Shown here: positions 50,797 to 56,805 of the stretch, one piece after another
Layout: each line of letters starts with the position of its first letter
Position numbering within the stretch: the first letter of the stretch is position 1
DNA from: Lentisphaeria bacterium
GTDB taxonomy: Bacteria; Verrucomicrobiota; Lentisphaeria; Victivallales; Victivallaceae
NCBI GenBank assembly: GCA_017443585.1
Contig: JAFSYV010000262.1
Coordinates: forward strand, 1 to 56,805
DNA: 56,805 nucleotides
Reading direction: 5' to 3'
The notes under the pieces: generated by a model
Told to the model about the DNA's origin: nothing
The model's input: the letters and a program-made list of their open reading frames with translations, nothing else
Database searches by the model: none
Position numbers and translations under genes: made by a program

Positions 50797-52482
50797 TCAC
50801 TTCGCGGCTTTTTTCGCGAAGAACTCCGCGATGACCTTGCCCACTTCCCGGAACGAAGGTTTCGGGTTCCGGTTGCCTTCCACCATGCCCTTGCGGTTGA
50901 ATCCGCCCGGACGGGACTGGCAGTTGCAGGAAATGTAGGTCCGGATGTCGCAGAACTGCCACAGGAAGATCCCCGTGCAGCGTTTGGATTCGAGCACGTA
51001 ACGCATGGCTTCGCTCAGGAGACTTGCCTGATACTCTTCGCTCCAGCGCATCCCGGAGTGGTTGCCGGGGATCGCCTCGGCGCCGATCTCGCTGATGAAG
51101 AGGGGCTTGTTTTTGTACTCGGGCGTCGAAGCGAAGTCGACCAGGACCTGCAGACTCTTGTACAGCCCCTCCTTGTCGAAGTACTGATCCTCGCTCCCGC
51201 CGTACCAGCAGGGATAGGTGTTGAAGGAGATGATGTCCACCAGATCCATGCAGATGTCCCTGGTCGAGCGGTTGCTGCCGAAGGTCACGGGCCGGCTGGG
51301 ATCGGCCTTGTGGAGCGTCTCGATCAGCATTTTCACCAGCTCCCGGCCCTCGGGCGTTTCGCTGGCGCACTCGTTGAGGCAGCCCCACATGATGACGCAG
51401 GGATGGTTGATGCTCTTGCGGGCCATCATGGCCGTCTGGCGGATCTGCCGTTCGCGGAAGAGGGGATCGCCCACTTCGGCCCGGTTGCCCCAGCCCAGGG
51501 ATTCCTCCCACACCATCATTCCGAGGCGGTCGCACATGTCGAGAAAAGCGCCGCTTTGGGGGTAGTGGCAGCCGCGGATGCAGTTGAAGCCCTGGTGTTT
51601 GAGCGTGAGCAGATCCCGCAGGCGGATCTCATCGGGGACGGCGTAGCCGAAATCCGGATGGGCGTCGTGGCGGTTGGTCCCGGCGATCTTGAGCGCCTTG
51701 CCGTTGAGGAGGAGTTTCCCTTTCGAGATGGTGATGACCCTGATCCCGAAGGTGGCGGAAAACTCCTGTTCCTTCACCTTGACGGTGACCGTGTGAAGAT
51801 CGGGGGTCTCGGGGCTCCAGACCTTGGGATCCGGGACGCGGAACACGCCCTTGCCCCGGCCGTTTTTGAGCTTCAGGGTGTCGGTGAACACGCCATCATC
51901 CCAGCGCAGCGCGGCGGAGCCGAGTTTCGCGGTCTTGCCGGTCAGGACGACCGTGACTTCCACTTCGCCTTTCTTCGCGTCGAGGGGGATGACCTGCAGC
52001 GTTTCCAGTTCGATGGGCTGCACGGGGGCGATGGAAACGGGGCGGTAGATGCCGCCGTGGGCGTAGAAGTCGTAGTTGCGCCGGAAGAGGGATCCGGGGG
52101 AGTCGTCGAATTCGTTGTTGACGGCGATGATGAGTTCGTGGGGGCCGGGAGCTCCGGCGTCGAAGCGGAACTTCTCGAGCGTGAAGGGGAATTCGGTGCT
52201 GCCGATCTTCTTGCCGTCCCAGAAGAAGGCTCCCCGGAGCCCGAGGCCCTCGCTGGTGAGGATCATTTCGCCGCCGCAAGTCACCTGCCGCCGGTAGACG
52301 CCGGTGCCGCGCAGCATGCGGCACTGGGGCAGGAAATCGAAGCAACCGGGAACGGCGGCGCAGGAGTCGAAGCGGAGCTTGGAAACCTTGAGCGCGTCGA
52401 GAGGAGTTTTGAGAAAAGTAAAATCCCAGATGCCGGAGAGATCCGCGGCACTGCCGCCGACCGAGGTCGAAAGAGTGTTCAT
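50797..52482 (-). CDS. GH2-family glycoside hydrolase (beta-glucuronidase/galactosidase-like)
   Basis: A 561-aa cytosolic protein. Residues 10-160 are the sugar-binding jelly roll (LSGIWDFTFLKTPLDALKV, HELIIAVNNEFDDSPGSLFR), and 165-260 the immunoglobulin-like domain. The barrel begins LLLNGKALKIAGTNRHDAHP, followed by GFNCIRGCHYPQSGAFLDMC. The acid/base Glu is in VIMWGCLNECASE near residue 390 and the nucleophile in LFISEIGAEA near 470, both in the usual GH2 spacing. Length matches beta-glucuronidases more than LacZ, but the substrate is not determined. It has a consensus promoter. Confidence 0.93.
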   Translation of the reverse strand: MNTLSTSVGGSAADLSGIWDFTFLKTPLDALKVSKLRFDSCAAVPGCFDFLPQCRMLRGTGVYRRQVTCGGEMILTSEGLGLRGAFFWDGKKIGSTEFPFTLEKFRFDAGAPGPHELIIAVNNEFDDSPGSLFRRNYDFYAHGGIYRPVSIAPVQPIELETLQVIPLDAKKGEVEVTVVLTGKTAKLGSAALRWDDGVFTDTLKLKNGRGKGVFRVPDPKVWSPETPDLHTVTVKVKEQEFSATFGIRVITISKGKLLLNGKALKIAGTNRHDAHPDFGYAVPDEIRLRDLLTLKHQGFNCIRGCHYPQSGAFLDMCDRLGMMVWEESLGWGNRAEVGDPLFRERQIRQTAMMARKSINHPCVIMWGCLNECASETPEGRELVKMLIETLHKADPSRPVTFGSNRSTRDICMDLVDIISFNTYPCWYGGSEDQYFDKEGLYKSLQVLVDFASTPEYKNKPLFISEIGAEAIPGNHSGMRWSEEYQASLLSEAMRYVLESKRCTGIFLWQFCDIRTYISCNCQSRPGGFNRKGMVEGNRNPKPSFREVGKVIAEFFAKKAAK

Positions 52483-52545
52483 TTGTCGAGCTCCACTGTT
52501 GAGATGATGACCATGCCGGGAGCGCGAAAAACCCCGGCGCGGTAT

Positions 52546-52574
52546 AATATACCGTCATGAAAGGACAAATGCAA
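52546..52574 (-). promoter_or_regulatory. Promoter of the GH2 gene
   Basis: The minus strand has TTGCAT, a 17-bp spacer and TATATT within GGTATATTATACC, itself a near-palindrome that could double as an operator. Confidence 0.75.
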
Positions 52575-52665
52575 CAGAAAAACCGCGGAAATAAGGAATT
52601 TTCGCCGGGAGTCCCCCGAACACCGCTTCCGCGCCCCATTTTTGCGGTGAAAAGCGGCTTTTGAT

Positions 52666-52694
52666 TTGAATTTGTTTTGCCGAAGGTGTATATT
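52666..52694 (+). promoter_or_regulatory. Promoter of the type I restriction-modification operon
   Basis: TTGAAT, a 17-bp spacer and TATATT preceded by GGTG. The start near 52701 gives a leader of about 40 nt to hsdR. Confidence 0.75.
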
Positions 52695-52742
52695 ACTGCA
52701 AACTTCCGATAATGCCGATTATGAGAACTGGAGAGGTGATGC

Positions 52743-55100
52743 GTGACGCATTGGCTGAGCAAAAAAGAAATGACTGAAGAAGACATCAAACTTCAGTTTA
52801 TTACGCCTGCCATTCAGCAAAAATGGGGCCTCGACTGCATCACGATGGAAACGAAAGTGCAGCTGACCGACGGCAAGATAAATCTCAAGGGCAATGTCGC
52901 CTTTCGGGAAGCGCCCAAAAAGGCGGACTACGTCCTGTATCTGTGTGCCAATAACCCGATCGCCGTCGTTGAAGCCAAAGACAACAATCATCCGGTTTCC
53001 TACGGCATCCAGCAGGCAAAGGAATATGCGCAGATGCTTGATGTTCCCTTCGCTTACAGTTCCAACGGCGATGCCTTCTGCGAATACGATTTTCTGACCG
53101 GGCAGGAGCGGGAGTTCGGCCTCGACGCCTTTCCGTCGAGAGAAGAATTGATTGCCCGGTATCAGCGTGAAGCCAATGCCGGAGCGGGGCTGACCCCGGA
53201 AGAGGAGCGTATCATCGCCCAGCCGTACTACTCCAGTCAGGAGACCTACCCCCCGCGGTACTACCAGCAGGTCGCGATCAACCGGACTTTGGATGCCATT
53301 GCCCGCAAACAGCAGCGGATCCTGCTGGTGATGGCGACGGGGACCGGCAAGACGTACACCGCGTTTCAAATCGTCTATCGTCTGCTGAAAAGCGGCATGA
53401 AGCGGAAGATTCTTTATCTGGCGGACCGCAACAACCTCGTGGACCAGTCCATCGAGCAGGATTTCTCGCCGCTGGAAAAGACCATTCACAAGGTCGATGT
53501 CAGCAAGGACACGCCCGCCACGGTCACGAGCTACGAAGTGTATTTTGCGCTCTACCAGCAACTGATCGGAGACAACGGCGTCAAACATTATGAGACGCTT
53601 TTCAAGCCTGAGTTTTTCGATCTCGTGATCGTGGACGAGTGCCACCGCGGCTCCGCCGCCGAAGACAGTCAATGGCGCACGATTTTGGAGTATTTCACCG
53701 GGGCGACCCAGATCGGGATGACCGCGACCCCGAAGGAAAACAAATATATCTCGAACATCGACTACTTCGGCGACCCGCTCTACTCCTACAGTTTGCGTGC
53801 GGGGATCGAAGACGGCTTTCTCGCCCCGTTTCGCGTCATCAACGTCAAGACCAACATCGGCGACGGCTGGCGGCCGGTCCAGGGGCAGCGGGATATCAAC
53901 GGCGTCCTGATCGAAGACCGGATCTACAACAACAGCGACTACGATTACAACATCATCATTCAGGACCGCATCGACGAAGTCGCCAGGGAGGTCACCGCTT
54001 ATCTGAAAAGCACCGACCGGATGGCGAAAACGATCGTATTCTGCGCCAACGAGGACCATGCGGAGCGGATGCGGCAGGCGCTGGTCCGGTGCAATGCCGA
54101 TATGTGTCAGGCTAATGCCGACTATGTGGTCCGGATCACCGGCAGTGATGTTTACGGGAAAAAGAAATTGAAGCCCTTCATTTCCGTAGGGGCGAAATAC
54201 CCGGTGATCGCCACGACCTCGGAACTTCTTTCGACCGGCTCCGACTGCAAGATGACCAAGCTCATCGTGTTGGATCAGACCATCGGCTCTATGACCAAAT
54301 TCAAGCAGATCATCGGACGCGGGACCCGTATCCGGGAAAAGGATCATAAAACCCACTTCGTGGTGATGGACTTCCGGAACGTCACCCGTCTTTTTGCCGA
54401 TCCCGAATGGGACGGCCCGATCGAACAGGATCCGGACTGGCCGCCGGAGCCGAAGCCGCAGCCGGACGACCCGCCGTCGAAATTGGTCGATCCTCCCGGT
54501 CCGGACGACCCGCCGCCGAAACCGGAAAAGCCCATCGTTGATGCCAATGGCTGCCGTGTAAGGATCATCAACAAAACTGTTTCCGTTTACGACACCGCCG
54601 GCAAGCTGCTCCGGCAGGAAGACATCATCGACTACACCCGTTCCAACATCGTCGGAGAATACGCTTCGCTGGCCAATTTCATCAGCCGGTGGACTCAGGA
54701 GGAGAAAAAGGAGAAGATACGTGACCTGCTGCTGGAGCGCGGCATCGACCTGGATGAGATGAAGAAGGAAAAGGGCATGGAAAACGTCGACGACTTCGAC
54801 TTCATCTGCCATGTCGCTTTCGACCAGAAGCCGCTGACCCGGCGCGAGCGCGCCGACAATGTCAGAAAGCGCGATTTCCTCAGCAAATACAGCGGCGCGG
54901 CCCGGGCGGTACTGGAGGCCCTGCTGGAACACTATGCCGATGTCGGCATCTACGACATGAAGCCGATACAGGTTCTGGAGCTCGATCCCTTCAACAAGAT
55001 CGGGAGCAAGGCCCGTATCGCCCAACTGTTCGGCGGCAGGGAAGCATATCTCGACGCCTTCCGGGAACTTGAAAGAGAACTTTACGGAGTTGCGGGGTAA
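52743..55100 (+). CDS. hsdR: Type I restriction enzyme R subunit (HsdR), EcoEI-like
   Basis: A 785-aa protein. The N-terminal nuclease domain has KADYVLYLCANNPIAVVEAK (PD-(D/E)XK: Asp, Glu-x-Lys near residues 60-78). The DEAD-box translocase follows: VMATGTGKTYTAF (Walker A, near 200), LVIVDECHRGSAAED (DECH, near 297), QIGMTATPKE, and motif VI QIIGRGTRIREKDHKT. A Pro-rich linker near 560-595 precedes the EcoEI-type C-terminal domain (EYASLANFISRWTQEEKKEK). HsdR cleaves unmethylated DNA after ATP-driven translocation. The GTG start (GGAGAGG upstream) is used; an ATG nine codons later is possible. Confidence 0.96.
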   Translation: MTHWLSKKEMTEEDIKLQFITPAIQQKWGLDCITMETKVQLTDGKINLKGNVAFREAPKKADYVLYLCANNPIAVVEAKDNNHPVSYGIQQAKEYAQMLDVPFAYSSNGDAFCEYDFLTGQEREFGLDAFPSREELIARYQREANAGAGLTPEEERIIAQPYYSSQETYPPRYYQQVAINRTLDAIARKQQRILLVMATGTGKTYTAFQIVYRLLKSGMKRKILYLADRNNLVDQSIEQDFSPLEKTIHKVDVSKDTPATVTSYEVYFALYQQLIGDNGVKHYETLFKPEFFDLVIVDECHRGSAAEDSQWRTILEYFTGATQIGMTATPKENKYISNIDYFGDPLYSYSLRAGIEDGFLAPFRVINVKTNIGDGWRPVQGQRDINGVLIEDRIYNNSDYDYNIIIQDRIDEVAREVTAYLKSTDRMAKTIVFCANEDHAERMRQALVRCNADMCQANADYVVRITGSDVYGKKKLKPFISVGAKYPVIATTSELLSTGSDCKMTKLIVLDQTIGSMTKFKQIIGRGTRIREKDHKTHFVVMDFRNVTRLFADPEWDGPIEQDPDWPPEPKPQPDDPPSKLVDPPGPDDPPPKPEKPIVDANGCRVRIINKTVSVYDTAGKLLRQEDIIDYTRSNIVGEYASLANFISRWTQEEKKEKIRDLLLERGIDLDEMKKEKGMENVDDFDFICHVAFDQKPLTRRERADNVRKRDFLSKYSGAARAVLEALLEHYADVGIYDMKPIQVLELDPFNKIGSKARIAQLFGGREAYLDAFRELERELYGVAG

Positions 55101-55103
55101 CCC

Positions 55104-56600
55104 ATGAGCAATATTTCCAATTTCGTCAAACGGATTCGCGACATCATGCGGAACGACTCCGGGATCAACGGGGATGCTCAGCGGATCGAGCAGATCGCGT
55201 GGATGCTGTTTCTGAAGGTCTACGATTCGAAAGAGCTGGATTGGGAGATGGATGACGAGCACTATGAATCCGTCATTCCGACGGCCTGCCGCTGGCGCAA
55301 CTGGGCGCGCGACGACCGCAGCGGCAAGGCGATGACCGGGGACACTCTGCTGGATTTCGTCAACAACACCTTGTTCAAGACCTTGAAGGGACTGCCGGTC
55401 AATGCCGCGACCCCCATCCGGAAATCCATCGTCAAGACGACCTTCGAGGACGCGAACAACTACATGAAGGACGGGGTTTTGCTCCGTCAGGTGATCAACA
55501 TCATCGACGAATTGGATCTGACCGATTATGAGGAAAGTCACGCCTTCGGCGAGATTTACGAATCTATCCTCCGCGAGCTGCAGAGCGCCGGCTCCGCTGG
55601 CGAATTTTACACCCCTCGCGCGGTCACGGATTTCATGGCGCAGATGATCGACCCGCAGATCGGGGAAAAAGTCGCGGACTTTGCCTGCGGGACGGGCGGA
55701 TTCCTGACCAGCTGGCTGAAAGCTCTGGAGCCGAAGGCGACCGACACGACCAAGCGGCAGCTGTACGATGAATCCATTTTCGGGATCGAGAAGAAGCAGT
55801 TCCCTTACATGCTCTGCATCACCAACATGCTTCTGCACGGGATAGACACCCCGGCGATCTATCACGACAACTCCCTGACCCACGACGTCCTCGACTACCG
55901 GGAGGAAGACTGCTTCGACGTGATCCTCATGAATCCTCCTTACGGCGGCAATGAAAAGGCCGAAGTGAAAAACCATTTTCCCACCGAACTTGCCAGCAGC
56001 GAGACCGCCGATCTTTTCATGTCGGTCATCATGTACCGGCTGAAAGAGGGCGGCCGGTGCGCAGTGATTTTGCCCGACGGTTTCCTTTTCAATACGGAGC
56101 CGACCAAAGTCGCGATCAAGCGGAAGCTGCTTTCCGAATTCGATCTGCACACGGTCATCCGTATGCCGCACAGTGTTTTTTCGCCTTACACCTCCATTAC
56201 GACCAACATTCTTTTCTTCGACCGCACCGGGCCGACCTCCGAAACGTGGTTTTACCGGCTCGACATGCCGGAAGGCTATAAACATTTTTCCAAGACCAAA
56301 CCGATGAAACTGGAGCACTTCGCCCCGGTGGTGGAGTGGTGGCGAGACCGGCGTGAGATCGTCGAAGAGGGCTTCGACAAGGCGAAAAAATACACCGTGG
56401 CCGAACTGCAGGCGCGGAATTACGACATCGACCTCTGCAAATACCCGCACGAAGAGGAGGAAATTCTCCCGCCCGGGGAACTGATCCGGCAATATCAGGA
56501 AAAGCGGGCGAGCCTGAATGCGGCCATCGACCGGATCCTGGCCGATATCTCCAGGATCCTCGGCATCAGCCCGGATGAACTCTCCGGTGACAAACGATGA
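55104..56600 (+). CDS. hsdM: Type I restriction-modification DNA methyltransferase (HsdM)
   Basis: A 498-aa protein of typical length. The N-terminal HsdM_N helical domain (NFVKRIRDIMRNDSGINGDA, AWMLFLKVYDSKELDWE) is followed by the N6-adenine methyltransferase core. GEFYTPRAVTDFMAQMI and ADFACGTGGFLTSW (SAM site near residue 193) lead to ILMNPPYGG (catalytic NPPY near 276). It methylates the target with HsdS and forms the R2M2S complex with HsdR. It lies 3 nt after hsdR and overlaps hsdS by 4 nt. Confidence 0.97.
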   Translation: MSNISNFVKRIRDIMRNDSGINGDAQRIEQIAWMLFLKVYDSKELDWEMDDEHYESVIPTACRWRNWARDDRSGKAMTGDTLLDFVNNTLFKTLKGLPVNAATPIRKSIVKTTFEDANNYMKDGVLLRQVINIIDELDLTDYEESHAFGEIYESILRELQSAGSAGEFYTPRAVTDFMAQMIDPQIGEKVADFACGTGGFLTSWLKALEPKATDTTKRQLYDESIFGIEKKQFPYMLCITNMLLHGIDTPAIYHDNSLTHDVLDYREEDCFDVILMNPPYGGNEKAEVKNHFPTELASSETADLFMSVIMYRLKEGGRCAVILPDGFLFNTEPTKVAIKRKLLSEFDLHTVIRMPHSVFSPYTSITTNILFFDRTGPTSETWFYRLDMPEGYKHFSKTKPMKLEHFAPVVEWWRDRREIVEEGFDKAKKYTVAELQARNYDIDLCKYPHEEEEILPPGELIRQYQEKRASLNAAIDRILADISRILGISPDELSGDKR

Positions 56601-56805
56601 CCGCGCAGCAGCTGAAAAACGCCATTCTCCAGATGGCGGTTCAGGGGAAACTCGTCCCGCAGGATCCCAATGATGAACCGGCAAGCGTCCTTCTCGAACG
56701 CATACGGGCGGAAAAGGAAGCGCTGATCAAGGCCGGGAAAATCAGGAAAGAGAAGAACCCCTCCGTCATTTTCCGAGGTCCCGATAATTTGCCTTATGAG
56801 AAAAC
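56597..56805 (+). CDS. hsdS: Type I restriction-modification specificity subunit (HsdS), partial
   Basis: The first 69 residues only; the gene continues past the right edge. MTAQQLKNAILQMAVQGKLV followed by PQDPNDEPASVLLERIRAEK is the standard N-terminus of many HsdS proteins, ahead of the first target-recognition domain. Start overlaps the hsdM stop (ATGA). The recognition domains are not in the window, so the target cannot be inferred. Confidence 0.92.
   Translation, partial: MTAQQLKNAILQMAVQGKLVPQDPNDEPASVLLERIRAEKEALIKAGKIRKEKNPSVIFRGPDNLPYEK

Noticed and set aside
50757..50800. Terminator for the GH2 gene
   Set aside because: A GC-rich inverted repeat (GGCGGAACGGC and GCCGCTCCGCC) is present but no T-run follows, and it abuts the ferredoxin-operon promoter, so the call is unsafe.
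52719..56684. Antisense open frame of 1321 codons over hsdR and hsdM
   Set aside because: It spans two well-supported sense genes and crosses their junction, so is not a gene.

Overview
The window is high-GC (about 60%) bacterial chromosome and most resembles an anaerobic member of the Lentisphaerota/PVC group (Victivallis-like). The signs are a prepilin-type protein with the [12 protein letters not shown] signature that is greatly expanded in that phylum, many unlinked secreted or cytosolic glycoside hydrolases with Gfo/Idh/MocA oxidoreductases, a 2-oxoacid:ferredoxin oxidoreductase, an ECF sigma factor beside a Ser/Thr kinase, and SUMF1 and C-type-lectin folds. This assignment is inference from gene content; there is no rRNA in the window.

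Left part (1-9.9 kb). A partial DUF3089 hydrolase is followed by a complete RNA-repair locus. rtcA and rtcB run leftward from a textbook sigma-54 promoter, and the CARF/AAA+ activator rtcR is divergent. Between the promoter and rtcA lies a 300-nt leader with three tandem, structurally conserved hairpins whose stems differ in sequence but still pair. After rtcB, before the operon terminator, sits a degenerate tRNA-like gene. The operon therefore probably encodes structured RNAs together with the RNA ligase and cyclase. This is the strongest candidate here for something undescribed. It is followed by a small protein, a six-hairpin glycosidase, an SLC12-type transporter, two membrane proteins and tRNA-Cys.

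Middle part (10.8-32 kb). A five-gene operon (SPFH + zinc ribbons, membrane protein, membrane-anchored Sel1 repeats, zinc-ribbon membrane protein, zinc-ribbon/helical-repeat protein) precedes a kinase with SUMF1-like and two C-type-lectin-like domains. An ECF-like sigma factor converges on the kinase and overlaps its 3' end. Next is a carbohydrate block: a GH20-like enzyme, a 1721-aa secreted protein with GH42-like parts, and on the opposite strand two Gfo/Idh/MocA oxidoreductases around a sugar-phosphate-isomerase-like protein.

Right part (32-56.8 kb). A roughly 700-nt structured region with imperfect DnaA boxes precedes dnaN-recF, without dnaA. A TSCPD protein, a secreted beta-helix protein and a small unknown protein follow. 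A lower-GC segment (38.0-44.4 kb) holds a phosphoesterase/PQQ/DUF4838 fusion, a prepilin-like protein and an alpha/alpha-barrel protein, divergent from an AraC regulator with overlapping promoters. Then come DUF1015, a secreted charged protein, a ferredoxin/alpha/beta-gamma 2-oxoacid oxidoreductase operon, a GH2 enzyme, and a type I restriction-modification locus (hsdR, hsdM, start of hsdS) running off the end.

Promoters across the window repeatedly show an extended -10 of the form TG-N-TATATTA with a 16-17 bp spacer, which helped to choose several gene starts.
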